A DNA stretch of 64,000 nucleotides from Paenibacillus doosanensis (GTDB lineage: Bacteria > Bacillota > Bacilli > Paenibacillales > NBRC-103111). Positions 17,287-27,002 of the stretch are shown here, piece by piece. The DNA lies in the NCBI RefSeq assembly GCF_025060755.1, contig NZ_JANYUY010000013.1, positions 62,001-126,000 of the forward strand, read 5' to 3'. The notes under the pieces are model-generated. The model was not told the DNA's origin, did not search any database, and saw nothing but the letters and a program-made list of their open reading frames with translations. The translations under genes were made by a program, and so were the position numbers. Position 1 is the stretch's first letter, and each line of letters starts with the position of its first letter.

Positions 17287-18627
17287 TTATTGCTGCCGTA
17301 TTTTCGCCTGCACAATGGCATTAATCTGTTCATCCGCATCGCGCAGGGCCGAATTGATGTCTTTTTCCTTTCTGAGTACGCTTTCATAAGCGTCCAGAAT
17401 AACTTTGTTCGTATCGCTGCCCTGATATTTGGAAATCCGCGGGACGGACGGCTTCAAGCGGGTCATGCTGCTTAAGTTGTACGTCTTGCCGGCGAATTCC
17501 GGAATGCCCTTGCCGAACGCTTCCTTCACCTTCTCGCTGGATAAGACGGACATCTTCCCGTTCTGGGCCAGCTGCAGCTGAACTTCGTCGGATAATGCGG
17601 TCTCAATGACCAGGAAGGCGGCTTGTTTGTTTTTGCTCTGGGCGGTGATCGACATATTCGGAGTATCTACGTTGGTGCTGTATCCCATGTTATCCTTGTG
17701 CTGCGGATAAGTAACGACGTCCCAGTTCATATCCGGCGCGCTCTTAAGCGCATTGACTGTGCTGCTGTATCCGGTAATCATCGCCAGCCGGCCCTCGACG
17801 AACGCCTTCTGATTTTCGCCGAAATTCATTGTATTATAAGGAGCGTCGGAGTTGCCGGGATAGTTGTAGATGCTTTCCCATAGATCGAACGCTTTTTTCC
17901 AAGGGTCCGTCGTTATGGTCGCCTTATTGTCCTTGTCCAGCTGATACAGCGTAATCTGATTGACCATCCGGTTCACGTTGTCCGGGAACAGCCCGCGATA
18001 TTGGACGCCGTCGTAATTTCTCGTCATCTTCTTCCCGAGATCCCCGATTTCCTCCCAGGTCATCCCGTCCTTCGGATAAGGCACGGCGAATTTATCGAAC
18101 AAGGTTTTATTGTAAAACAAACCGAATGCATTGTTGTACACGGGCAAGCCGCCCAAATCGTTGCTGCCGCCGTTGACTCTGATGTAATCGATCATCTCGG
18201 GAATAATCCGGTTCACATCGAATTTGTTCTGCTTGATCAGCGGTTCCATATTATAGAAAAGCTGCAGCTCGATCAGCGCTTTGATGGTGGACCCGTAACC
18301 GACGACGATATCCGGAATGTTGCCGGCAGCGATGATCTCGTTGAGCGAGGAGCCTTTTTCCGAGGTATTGATGTACTCCACGTTAATATTCGGGTACTTT
18401 TTGGCGACCGGATCGACTATGTACTGCTTGAATTCGGCTTCGTTAAAAATCCCTTGGCTGGTCGCCAGTTTAACGGTTACAGGCTCGTTAACGGCTGACG
18501 GAGTCTCAGCTTCCTCAACCTTGCCGGCGCCCCCGCCCCCGCCCGGATCTCCCATGCAGCCGGATAAGACGGCCGATGCGGCAATAAGGACCGCAAGCGA
18601 CGGCTTCCATCCGTAATATTTCTTCAA
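17287..18627 (-). CDS. Orphan extracellular solute-binding lipoprotein
   Basis: A 446-residue binding protein with lipoprotein signal LSGC, followed by a Gly-rich linker. The segment LFYNKTLFDKFAVPYPKDGMTWEE resembles that of the protein at 59635, so the two are paralogues. TTG 18627 is chosen because AGGGGG lies about eight bases before it; GTG 18636 overlaps the ribosome site. No permease gene is adjacent, so it must use another importer or serve as a sensor partner. Its promoter carries two tandem copies of the shared AraC-type box, which ties it to the polysaccharide regulon. Confidence 0.85.
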   Translation of the reverse strand: MKKYYGWKPSLAVLIAASAVLSGCMGDPGGGGGAGKVEEAETPSAVNEPVTVKLATSQGIFNEAEFKQYIVDPVAKKYPNINVEYINTSEKGSSLNEIIAAGNIPDIVVGYGSTIKALIELQLFYNMEPLIKQNKFDVNRIIPEMIDYIRVNGGSNDLGGLPVYNNAFGLFYNKTLFDKFAVPYPKDGMTWEEIGDLGKKMTRNYDGVQYRGLFPDNVNRMVNQITLYQLDKDNKATITTDPWKKAFDLWESIYNYPGNSDAPYNTMNFGENQKAFVEGRLAMITGYSSTVNALKSAPDMNWDVVTYPQHKDNMGYSTNVDTPNMSITAQSKNKQAAFLVIETALSDEVQLQLAQNGKMSVLSSEKVKEAFGKGIPEFAGKTYNLSSMTRLKPSVPRISKYQGSDTNKVILDAYESVLRKEKDINSALRDADEQINAIVQAKIRQQ

Positions 18628-18668
18628 TACGCACACCCCCTGAATAATTTGTGAACGATTCCAATTTA

Positions 18669-18728
18669 TTTATAAAGGAATCGGCTTTAGAAAGAAATCA
18701 TCAAAATGTGAAATGATCATCAAAATGG
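18669..18728 (-). promoter_or_regulatory. Promoter of orphan binding protein with tandem AraC-type boxes
   Basis: Reading the minus strand, ACATTTTGATGATTT (18709 to 18695) is 35 bases from TATAAA (18674 to 18669), start to start. A second copy, CCATTTTGATGATCA (18728 to 18714), lies 19 bases further upstream. Tandem sites about two helical turns apart are usual for AraC-family activators. Confidence 0.6.
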
Positions 18729-18881
18729 AAACTGAGGATAAAAAAGGATTAGATGGCGGCTCGGGCCGCCGCGTCCGCCAGCTGCGGAATAGGGGGGATG
18801 TCTTCTTGCGGAGGCTGCTGATACCATAGGGGCCAAACTCCGATTTTTCAGGTTTTAGTTGCGATTTTTAAGTGCCATTTT

Positions 18882-18922
18882 ATGTTTTGATGATTTATTT
18901 TTGGGAGAAAAGCCCTTATAAA
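18882..18922 (+). promoter_or_regulatory. Promoter of secreted PL6 gene with shared AraC-type box
   Basis: ATGTTTTGATGATTT (18882-18896) differs at one of 15 positions from the box at 481, and TATAAA (18917-18922) is again 35 bases from the box start. It is divergent from the promoter at 18669-18728, so about 210 bases carry two regulated promoters back to back. Confidence 0.6.
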
Positions 18923-18928
18923 TGAATT

Positions 18929-18963
18929 GAGTGCGCACTCGAACCGATATGAAACCGCTTTAT
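18929..18963 (+). promoter_or_regulatory. Palindrome and cre-like site in leader of secreted PL6 gene
   Basis: A perfect 12-base palindrome GAGTGCGCACTC (18929-18940) is followed by TGAAACCGCTTTAT (18950-18963), which matches the catabolite-response consensus with two mismatches. Both lie just downstream of the proposed -10 element. Function inferred from position only. Confidence 0.3.
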
Positions 18964-19050
18964 TTTTCGTCGAGAGGAGAGGGAAGCCAACAGTCCGGCA
19001 ATAAAATTGTTTTGAAAAAAAACATCATTTATGTGAAGGATGTGCGGCTA

Positions 19051-20916
19051 ATGAAAAATTGTAAAAACGCATTTGCGGCGTTCTTGTGCCTGCTTCTTGT
19101 GTTCGCTATGCTGCCCGGGATCGGGAACGCGGCCGACATCAAGCTGACGGTGCCCGCTTCCGGAGTAACCGCCAGCGCCGACGACGGCAACGTTCCGGCC
19201 AACGTCGTCGACGGAAGCTTGGCGACCCGCTGGTCGGCGAGCGGCGACGGCCAATGGATTCAGCTCGATTTGGGAGCAGCCAAACAAGTCTCGTACATTA
19301 AGATGGCTTTTCAAAGCGGATCGACGCGTACGTTTACTTTCGATATTCAAACTTCGGCGAACGGCAGCGCGTTTACGACGGCGCAGAGCGGCGTCGTCAG
19401 CAGCTTGAACGACTCGCTGCAAACGTTCGATTTTCCCGATGTCAGCGGCGTGCGCTATGTCCGCATTGTCGGCCATTGCAATTCCGTCAGTTTGTGGAAT
19501 AGCTACACGGAGATCGAAATTTACGGCAGCGAACCGTCCGGCGTGGTGAACGTATCTACCTCCGCGCAGCTGCAGGATGCGATTAATCACGCGTCCGCCG
19601 GAACGACCATCGTGCTTGCGAACGGAACCTATACGCAAAGCAGCGCCTTCGTCGTCAGCGGCAAGAACGGTACCTCCGGCAGCCCGATTACAATCAAAGC
19701 GGCGAATCAAGGCCAGGCGATCATCTCGGGAGGCGCGGCTCTGCAAATTTCCAATTCGTCCTACGTAACCGTAGAGGGCCTGAAGTTTACGAACAGCGGC
19801 AAAACCGCCGTACTGCTGGACGGCTCCAATCATATCCGGATTACCCGGAACAAGTTCGCGCTGGCGGCTACGGGGGGCGATTTGATCTGGCTTCAAGTCA
19901 GCGGCGCTAACAGCAATCATAACCAAATCGACCGCAACGACTTCGGGAACAAGACCGATACCGCTCCGCTTATCGCTTATCAGGGGGACGGGAACGGCCA
20001 TATATCGCAGTATGACGTCATTGAATACAACTATTTTCACGACGTAGGTCCTTGGGTCGACAACGGTAAGGAAACGATTCGCCTCGGGCTGTCGGGCATT
20101 TCCCTCTCGGACGGCTTCAACACAATTCAATACAATTTATTCGAGAACACCGACGGCGAGCCGGAGATCGTCTCCGTCAAAAGCAGCAATAATACCGTCC
20201 GGTACAATACGTTCAAAACGTCCCAAGGCGGGGTTACTTCCAGACACGGCCATTTTAACAGCTTCTACGGAAACTTCTTCCTCGGCGACGGGACGGAGCC
20301 GAAAGAAGACGGCATCCGGATTTACGGCAACGACCATAAAATTTATAACAACTATATGGAGAAGCTGACAGGGAAAGCGATTTTGCTTGACAGCGGCGAT
20401 TATGACGGAGGATCGAGCGGTCACCCGTCGAATCCTTCCTCGAGCGATTTGGCGGCGCAGTGGAAAATTTACCGCGCGCAAGTAGTCAATAACACGATTG
20501 TCGACAGCGCTACGGGCATTATCGTCGGCTCCGGTAAAACGTACGCTCCCCAGGACAGCAGAGTAGCGAATAACATCGTGCGAAATTCGGGCGGAACGCT
20601 CTACAATGAGGCGGCTGCGACGAATACGGTGTTTGAAGGCAATATCGGCTACGGCAGCACGCTGAACAATAAGTCGCGGACATCGGCCGAAATTTGGAAC
20701 ACCAACCCGCTGTTTACGACGGTCAACGGATTGCAGAAGCTGTCTTCCAGCAGCCCGGCGATCGATTATGCGAAAGGAACGTATTCATTCGTTACGACGG
20801 ATATGGACGGGGAAACTCGTTCCGTCAATGATACGGGAGCGGACGAACGCTCAAGCGCAACCACGTTCGTTAATCATCCGCTAACCGCTTCGGAGGTGGG
20901 ACCGGGCGCACCGTAA
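19051..20916 (+). CDS. Secreted CBM32-PL6 polysaccharide lyase
   Basis: A 621-residue exported enzyme: signal peptide ending near GIGNA-A (about residue 27), an F5/8-type CBM32 (about 30-165) and a PL6 beta-helix (about 170-600). Lys377 (VSVKSS) and Arg398 (SRHGH) are again 21 residues apart, as in chondroitinase B, and the GIRIYGNDHKIYNNYME block is the PL6 signature. It resembles the CBM32-PL6 core of the giant enzyme at 628 but has no SLH anchor, so it would diffuse away from the cell. ATG 19051 is chosen because the hydrophobic signal begins there; the frame is open back to 18931. GH95 and regulator genes follow on the same strand. Confidence 0.87.
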   Translation: MKNCKNAFAAFLCLLLVFAMLPGIGNAADIKLTVPASGVTASADDGNVPANVVDGSLATRWSASGDGQWIQLDLGAAKQVSYIKMAFQSGSTRTFTFDIQTSANGSAFTTAQSGVVSSLNDSLQTFDFPDVSGVRYVRIVGHCNSVSLWNSYTEIEIYGSEPSGVVNVSTSAQLQDAINHASAGTTIVLANGTYTQSSAFVVSGKNGTSGSPITIKAANQGQAIISGGAALQISNSSYVTVEGLKFTNSGKTAVLLDGSNHIRITRNKFALAATGGDLIWLQVSGANSNHNQIDRNDFGNKTDTAPLIAYQGDGNGHISQYDVIEYNYFHDVGPWVDNGKETIRLGLSGISLSDGFNTIQYNLFENTDGEPEIVSVKSSNNTVRYNTFKTSQGGVTSRHGHFNSFYGNFFLGDGTEPKEDGIRIYGNDHKIYNNYMEKLTGKAILLDSGDYDGGSSGHPSNPSSSDLAAQWKIYRAQVVNNTIVDSATGIIVGSGKTYAPQDSRVANNIVRNSGGTLYNEAAATNTVFEGNIGYGSTLNNKSRTSAEIWNTNPLFTTVNGLQKLSSSSPAIDYAKGTYSFVTTDMDGETRSVNDTGADERSSATTFVNHPLTASEVGPGAP

Positions 20917-20927
20917 GGCTAACCACG

Positions 20928-20953
20928 GGCATGCTGCTCTTTTGGCAGCATGC
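20928..20953 (+). terminator. Stem-loop after secreted PL6 gene
   Basis: GGCATGCTGC and GCAGCATGCC form a ten-base-pair stem with a short loop 12 bases after the stop codon. The T-rich tail (TGTCTT) is poor, so it may terminate only partly or protect the mRNA end. Confidence 0.5.
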
Positions 20954-21111
20954 CTGTCTTGCCGTCGTAACGGCAATATGCGAGAGGGGCGGCATACGGC
21001 AGCGCCGATACGGCTCCAAATGCCATAACCGGAGGGATGCCGGGGAGAGAAACCCCGCTTTCTTACGCCGGACCCATGTAAACGAACAACGGAAGAAAAT
21101 GGGGGATTACG

Positions 21112-23421
21112 ATGTTATCTACAGAACGTAAGCAAGAAACGGTATTGCATTATCTGAAGCCGGCTGCCAAATGGCTGCAGGCTCTCCCGGTAGGGAGCGG
21201 GCGGATCGGGGCTATGGTGCACGGAGAAATCAACCGTGAAGTCATTCAGCTGAATGAAGATACCGTCTGGGCGCGGGGACCGGTAAATCGCAATAATCCG
21301 GATTCTTTGGCCGCGATGGAGGAGATCCGGCGGCTGTTGTCGGAAGGCAGGCTGGAAGAAGCTCATGACCTGGCCGATATGGGAATGATGGGCGTGTCGC
21401 GGCGTCAGCCGCCGTACCAAACGTTGGGCGAGCTGAATCTGTTTTTTCCCGGTCATCGGGGCAGCGATGCCGCGGAGTATCGCCGGGAGCTTGATTTGGA
21501 AACCGGCATCGTCAAGATCAGTTACCGTTTGGGAGACACCGTCTACACCCGGGAGATATTCGCCAGCGCGGCCGATCAGGCATTGATCGTGAGGCTGACG
21601 GCGGACCGGCCGAACCGGCTCCGCTTCGGAGCCAATTTGTCCCGCAAGTTCGACTCCGTAACGGAAATGAAAGGAACGGATACGGTTAGCCTGGACGGTC
21701 AATGCGGAGCTTGGGGCACCCGGTTTCACGTGATGCTGAAAGCGATAGCGGAGGGAGGGACCAGCCGCTCGCTGGGCGATCATCTCGTCGTGGAAGGGGC
21801 GGATGCCGCTACTTTGGTGCTGACGGTGTCCACCGATTTCCGCTATCCGGATTACCGGGAGCGCTGTCGTGAGGAGCTGATTCAAGCGGCAGGCGTTCCG
21901 TACGCTCGCTTAAGGGAGCGGCATACGGACGAATACCGTCCTTGGTTCGACCGGATGCGGCTGTCGCTTTCCGCCGGGACGGAGGCGGACGATGAGCTTC
22001 GCCGTCTTCCGACCGATGAGCGGCTCGCCCGCGTGAAAAACGGCGAGGCAGACATCGGGCTCATCGAGCTTTACTTTCATTTCGGCCGATACCTGCTGAT
22101 TGCCAGCAGCCGTCCCGGCACGATTGCGGCGAATTTGCAGGGGATCTGGAACGACAGCTACGTCCCTTCCTGGGACTCGAAATATACGATTAACATCAAC
22201 ATTCAAATGAACTATTGGCCTGCGGAAGTATGCAATTTGGCCGAGCTGCACGTCCCGCTGTTCGACCGTTTGAATGCGATGCTGCCTAACGGGCGCGAGA
22301 CGGCGCGCATCCAGTACGGCGCGCGAGGCTTTATGTGCCATCATAATACCGACTTGTGGGGAGATACCGCGCCGACCGATTTTGCGCGGGCAGGGCTATG
22401 GCAGATGGGTGCGGCCTGGCTGTGCTATCATTTGTGGGAGCATTACCAGTACAGCCAGGATCGGGCGTTTTTGGCCGAGCGGGCGTATCCATTAATGAAA
22501 GAAGCCGGGTTATTCGTATTGGATTTTCTGCTGGAGGATGACGAAGGGCGGCTGCATATCGGACCGACCGTATCGCCGGAGAACAGCTATCGGCTGCCGA
22601 ACGGTCAGTTCGGAAGAATATGCATGGACCCCGCGATGGATGTCCAGATCGCCAGGGGCTTGTTCGAGCGCTGCGCCGCCGCCGCGGATATTCTTCAGGC
22701 GGACGAAGAGCTGCGGAGCGAATGGCGGGCGGCGGGCGGCAAGCTGCCGGAACCGAAGATCGGCCGCTTCGGACAATTGCAGGAATGGGACGAGGATTAT
22801 GAGGAAGCCGATCCCGGCCATCGCCATGTGTCGCATCTGTTCGGCGTATTTCCGGATCATCAGCTGCTGCGCGACGAGCGGTGGTCCCGCGCGGCCAGGA
22901 GCTCTCTGGAGAGGCGGCTGGAATACGGCGGAGGCGGGACAGGCTGGAGTCTGGCGTGGATCGTCAGTCTCTGGGCGCGCTTGCTCGAAGGCGACAAGGC
23001 GAATGAGATGCTGGAGAAGCTGCTGCGCGTGAGCACCGCGGACAATTTGCTGGATTTGCATCCGCCGCAAATATTTCAAATCGACGGCAACCTGGGCGCC
23101 GTCGCAGGCATCGCGGAGCTGCTGCTGCAGTCGCATGAAGGCGCCGTCCGATTGCTTCCGGCGCTGCCCTCTTCCTGGCCGGAGGGCCATGCGAAGGGGC
23201 TGCGCGCCCGGGGCGGCTTTGAGGTTTCCTTGCAGTGGCAGGCCGGAAGTCTTAAGCAGGCGGAGATCGTATCGCAGTCGGGCTCCGTCTGCAAGCTGAT
23301 CGCCCCTGCGCGGCTAGAGCTGGAGATTAGGCACGGCGGCATTGCCATAGCGTCGACCGTCTCGGGCGAAGCCGAATTTCCGACCGTGCCGGGCGCCGTT
23401 TATGAAATTAGCGTGCGCTAA
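21112..23421 (+). CDS. GH95 alpha-L-fucosidase-type glycosidase
   Basis: A 769-residue protein without signal peptide, predicted to remove terminal alpha-L-fucose (or alpha-L-galactose) from imported oligosaccharides. The N-terminal WLQALPVGSGRIGAMVHG and QLNEDTVWARG blocks are typical of GH95. The catalytic set known from the Bifidobacterium enzyme is present: Asn361 and Asn363 (NINIQMNYWP), Glu490 (TVSPEN) and Asp658 (QIDGNLG). ATG 21112 follows GGGGGA. It lies between the secreted PL6 gene and the second AraC-type regulator. Only the family is secure; fucose versus galactose cannot be told here. Confidence 0.87.
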   Translation: MLSTERKQETVLHYLKPAAKWLQALPVGSGRIGAMVHGEINREVIQLNEDTVWARGPVNRNNPDSLAAMEEIRRLLSEGRLEEAHDLADMGMMGVSRRQPPYQTLGELNLFFPGHRGSDAAEYRRELDLETGIVKISYRLGDTVYTREIFASAADQALIVRLTADRPNRLRFGANLSRKFDSVTEMKGTDTVSLDGQCGAWGTRFHVMLKAIAEGGTSRSLGDHLVVEGADAATLVLTVSTDFRYPDYRERCREELIQAAGVPYARLRERHTDEYRPWFDRMRLSLSAGTEADDELRRLPTDERLARVKNGEADIGLIELYFHFGRYLLIASSRPGTIAANLQGIWNDSYVPSWDSKYTININIQMNYWPAEVCNLAELHVPLFDRLNAMLPNGRETARIQYGARGFMCHHNTDLWGDTAPTDFARAGLWQMGAAWLCYHLWEHYQYSQDRAFLAERAYPLMKEAGLFVLDFLLEDDEGRLHIGPTVSPENSYRLPNGQFGRICMDPAMDVQIARGLFERCAAAADILQADEELRSEWRAAGGKLPEPKIGRFGQLQEWDEDYEEADPGHRHVSHLFGVFPDHQLLRDERWSRAARSSLERRLEYGGGGTGWSLAWIVSLWARLLEGDKANEMLEKLLRVSTADNLLDLHPPQIFQIDGNLGAVAGIAELLLQSHEGAVRLLPALPSSWPEGHAKGLRARGGFEVSLQWQAGSLKQAEIVSQSGSVCKLIAPARLELEIRHGGIAIASTVSGEAEFPTVPGAVYEISVR

Positions 23422-23496
23422 TCTCGGCTACGCCGGCTATAGTCTTTCACTTCATTCGGTAACCCCCGTCAATAACGTATAATCGATAACCGTCCG

Positions 23497-23525
23497 CCGT
23501 CCGAAACTTTTCGGGCGGTTTTTTC
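23497..23525 (+). terminator. Terminator after GH95 gene
   Basis: CCGTCCGAAA pairs with TTTCGGGCGG (one G-T pair) with a tiny loop and then TTTTTT. It lies 76 bases after the GH95 stop codon and before the regulator gene. Confidence 0.8.
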
Positions 23526-23636
23526 TGCTCGTAAGCAGGGGAGGAATCTGAATTTTACCGAAATATCCCAGGAGCGTCTGGACAATTGGTTTTAAGAGCG
23601 ATACGCTAGAGGAAGACGCAAGGAGGGATTGGATGT

Positions 23637-25898
23637 ATGAGGCTTTCAAGGGGGATCTTTCGTAAAAACGTATTTCGCAAACATCTCGCGCTGTTCCTGA
23701 TTACGATTCTTGTTCCTACCTGCTTATTTCTAGGCGTATATATGTACGGTTATGCCAATAATGTTAAGGAATCGATCGTAAGCGCTTCCAACAATGACAT
23801 GGACCGGGTTTCAAGAAATTTGGACATATTTTTCGAAAATACGGACCGGATCGCGCTGCAAGCCTCGCTCAACCCCTCTATCGTGGAAATGCTGAACCGT
23901 CCGTTTGAGAAATCGGCCTATGATTTTTTCGTTGTCAAGGAGCTGCTGAGGGGATGGACTTCGTACAATTCTTTATTTCAATCGGTGTATATTCACATTT
24001 TGCAAAATAACAAAGTGCTGACCACCAATGAAGGCTTGTACAGCCTAAACGATTTTTACGATGCGGCCTTTATTCATGAGATGGACCGTCTCGGGCGAAG
24101 CCGTTACGCCGTATGGACCGGAGTTCGAAGATTTCACGAGAGCACGGGGGTAAATACGGTCGATTCGGACGTTCTCACTTTCGTAAGAATCGTTCCCGTC
24201 ACGGAGCAAACGCCGCTCGGCGTCCTATACATCAATTTCAACAAGGATGTTTTTTTGCAAACGATTGAGCATTTGTCGCCGGATAGCTTGGGGAATATTG
24301 TCGTCATCGACCCTCAAAACCGGCTTGCCTCGGGACCCGTAGACGGTCTGGACGCCGAAGCGGTCGCGCGCGAGCTGCAGCCCGGTCAAACGCGAACGGA
24401 TGTCCTCGGACACGGCCCGAACAAATATTTCATTACGGCCAGCAAGAGCGCGGTTAACGGTTGGACGCTGCTTAATCTTACGCCCTACGAAGCGTACAGC
24501 GGGCAAATGTCGCATATTTTGCTGAAAGTCTCAGGCATCTTCGCAGCCGTGCTTGCGCTCGGAATCGGACTGGCTTATTTGTTCGCATCCATCCTCTACG
24601 GCCCTTGGAGACGGGTGGAAGAGCGGCTGCAGGGCTATGTGCTGAAAACATTCGAAGCCTCCAAAGGCGATGTGTATGCGGTCGTCGATCATGCGATTCA
24701 TAATCTGATCGATACGATCCGCCATAACGAGCCGGTGCTGCGGGATCATCTGGTGCGCGATCTGTTCCACTATCCGCATCCGCAGGACGATCGGACGCTG
24801 CGGGACCGGTTCGCCGAATGGGGCGTGCCTTTCGAGCATCCGTATTTTATCGTTATTGTCATCTCCGGGGAGCTGAGGATCGCCGACAGGGAGAACGAAT
24901 CCAGGTATAATCTGGTTTTGTACAGCTTGGCCGAGGAACTGCTCAATACCCGATTTCAGGCGGCGGGCAGCGTGCTCGGTAAAGTCCAATTCGCGTTTTT
25001 GCTTAACACGGAACGCAGCGAGCTTCAGGAGGAGACGATTCATGATCTGGAGGCCTGCTGTCAAGATATCGTCACGAAGGCGAGGGAGCATCTCGATGTT
25101 TCGATGCATTTTTGCATCGGAGGCGTCAGACCTCTTCATCGCGTGCACGAGGCTTACGAGCAGGCAAGGCGGGTTATGGCTTACAAAGCTTTTCTGTCGC
25201 ATTCCGGCATCTTTTATGCGAATGAATGGAACGAGCCTCAGCAGTTCGAATATCCGGCTTCTTACCAGAAGCTTCTGCTCAATACGCTAATGACCGGAAA
25301 CCGGGAGCAGGCGGAGGAGCTTATATCCGATTTGTTTCACCGTTACATTCATAACAGCCGGTATCCGCTTCCCAAGCTGCAGCAGATGCTCGTTATGCTG
25401 ATGAGCCATATCATGAGCTCGCTTGCTCAAGAAGGGTATGACATCGGTCCGCTGGTCGACGAAGCGGGGCTGCTGAACCTGCAAACCAGCGGCAACAGTC
25501 TCGAGCTGCAGGCGTTTATCAGCAATCAGCTGAAATCGGTGATGGATTATTTGGAAGCGGTGCGCGAACAGCGTCAGATCAGCCCTTATATCCGTCAGGC
25601 TTTGACCTATATCGAAGGGAAATACAAGGAGAATATTTCGATCTCCGACATTGCGGCGGCGATCGGCATCAGCAGCGGGCATTTGAGCCGGCTCTTCAAG
25701 GCCGAGGTGGGCAAGTCTCCGCTCGAATATTTGACCGAGTACCGGCTGGAGCAGGGCAAGCAGCTGCTCGTCGATTCCGCGCAATCGCTGAATCAAATCA
25801 GCGAAGCGATCGGCTACAACGATGTCCATACGTTCATCCGCTTTTTTAAGAAATATGAAGGTACGACCCCGGGAGAATACCGGAAACAGTGGATGTAG
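23637..25898 (+). CDS. Membrane-bound AraC-family transcriptional regulator (second)
   Basis: A 753-residue one-component regulator built like the protein at 6492: a membrane segment near residues 12-34, an extracellular sensor region, a second membrane segment (about 293-318), a linker and a C-terminal AraC-type DNA-binding domain (about 649-753; FIRFFKKYEGTTPGEYR at the end). AAGGAGGG lies about nine bases before ATG 23637. It is followed by a transporter operon on the same strand, which it probably activates. The shared promoter box is not seen upstream of that operon, so the two regulators may have different targets. Confidence 0.85.
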   Translation: MRLSRGIFRKNVFRKHLALFLITILVPTCLFLGVYMYGYANNVKESIVSASNNDMDRVSRNLDIFFENTDRIALQASLNPSIVEMLNRPFEKSAYDFFVVKELLRGWTSYNSLFQSVYIHILQNNKVLTTNEGLYSLNDFYDAAFIHEMDRLGRSRYAVWTGVRRFHESTGVNTVDSDVLTFVRIVPVTEQTPLGVLYINFNKDVFLQTIEHLSPDSLGNIVVIDPQNRLASGPVDGLDAEAVARELQPGQTRTDVLGHGPNKYFITASKSAVNGWTLLNLTPYEAYSGQMSHILLKVSGIFAAVLALGIGLAYLFASILYGPWRRVEERLQGYVLKTFEASKGDVYAVVDHAIHNLIDTIRHNEPVLRDHLVRDLFHYPHPQDDRTLRDRFAEWGVPFEHPYFIVIVISGELRIADRENESRYNLVLYSLAEELLNTRFQAAGSVLGKVQFAFLLNTERSELQEETIHDLEACCQDIVTKAREHLDVSMHFCIGGVRPLHRVHEAYEQARRVMAYKAFLSHSGIFYANEWNEPQQFEYPASYQKLLLNTLMTGNREQAEELISDLFHRYIHNSRYPLPKLQQMLVMLMSHIMSSLAQEGYDIGPLVDEAGLLNLQTSGNSLELQAFISNQLKSVMDYLEAVREQRQISPYIRQALTYIEGKYKENISISDIAAAIGISSGHLSRLFKAEVGKSPLEYLTEYRLEQGKQLLVDSAQSLNQISEAIGYNDVHTFIRFFKKYEGTTPGEYRKQWM

Positions 25899-26050
25899 CC
25901 TTTTTGATGCGCCATGTTGAGTTTATGATAATCCGCGATACCGCGCTATTTTCTCCATCCGGATCAAAGAGTGGACATTTACGGCAGCCCCGTGCCCCGG
26001 TGTATGATGGAGCCGTAAACACATCATCTGACGTAAAGGAGGAAATGGCT

Positions 26051-26995
26051 ATGCATCATACCGCCGTTATGCGCGAATCGAAGCGGAACCTAACTCGTCT
26101 TCTGTTTCGCCATAACTGGAATGAGCTCCGCAAGCACAAATATTATTTCGTGCTGCTTTTGCCGGGGCTTCTTTATTTTCTGTTATTTCATTATTGGCCG
26201 ATGGCCGGAGTTGCAATCGCTTTCAAGGATTTTCGGCTGCTGGACGGCATGATGGGCAGCCCTTGGGCGGGGCTGAAATGGTTTCGGATTTTGCTGGATT
26301 CTCCGGATTTTTGGATCGCGTTGAAAAATACGGCCGTTATCAGCTTGTACAAACTGCTGTTCAATTTTCCGGCGCCGGTCGTGCTCGCCCTGCTGCTGAA
26401 CGAGGTATACCGGGCCGCTTTCAAGCGGGTTGTTCAGACGATCGTCTATTTCCCGCATTTTTTATCCTGGGTCATTCTCGGCGGCATTCTGGTCTCCTTA
26501 TTTTCGAACAATACGGGAGTAACCGCGATGATCGGGCTGGCGACATCGCCTCTTATGGACCCGGCCAAGTTTCGCGGGCTTCTGGTTCTAACGGAAATGT
26601 GGAAGGAAATCGGTTGGGGAACGATCATTTATTTGGCGGCCATTTCCGGCATTAATCCGGAGCTCTATGAAGCGGCGCGAATGGACGGCGCAAACCGGTA
26701 TCAGCTTATACGACATATTACGATCCCGTCCATTGCGAGTACGATCGTCATTATGCTTATCCTAAGAACCGGGCAAATTTTACATGTCGGCTTCGACCAA
26801 ATCTACGTGCTTTACAACCCGCTTGTATTTGATGTGGCGGATGTGCTGGATACCTACGTGTATCGGGTAGGCATTACGATGGGACGCTATTCGTTCGCGA
26901 CGGCGGCAGGCTTGTTCCAATCGCTGGTCGGCTTATTGCTGCTGCTGCTGACGAATTCGGCGGCCAAAAAAATGGGGGAACGCGGAATATGGTGA
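26051..26995 (+). CDS. ABC sugar permease, LplB type (second system)
   Basis: A 314-residue permease with six predicted spans, the LFHYWPMAGVAIAFKDF motif and an EAA loop reading YEAARMDGAN. AAGGAGG ends eight bases before ATG 26051; ATG 26045 is too close to it and the frame extends without other good starts to 25889. First gene of a second import operon with the genes at 27003, 27911 and 29497. No ATPase gene is present, as in the first system. Confidence 0.88.
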   Translation: MHHTAVMRESKRNLTRLLFRHNWNELRKHKYYFVLLLPGLLYFLLFHYWPMAGVAIAFKDFRLLDGMMGSPWAGLKWFRILLDSPDFWIALKNTAVISLYKLLFNFPAPVVLALLLNEVYRAAFKRVVQTIVYFPHFLSWVILGGILVSLFSNNTGVTAMIGLATSPLMDPAKFRGLLVLTEMWKEIGWGTIIYLAAISGINPELYEAARMDGANRYQLIRHITIPSIASTIVIMLILRTGQILHVGFDQIYVLYNPLVFDVADVLDTYVYRVGITMGRYSFATAAGLFQSLVGLLLLLLTNSAAKKMGERGIW

Positions 26996-27002
26996 GATGC
27001 TT

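Noticed and set aside
25899-25935. Weak TTTTTGATG match to the shared AraC-type box before the second import operon
   Set aside because: Only a half match and no -10 element at the 35-base distance.
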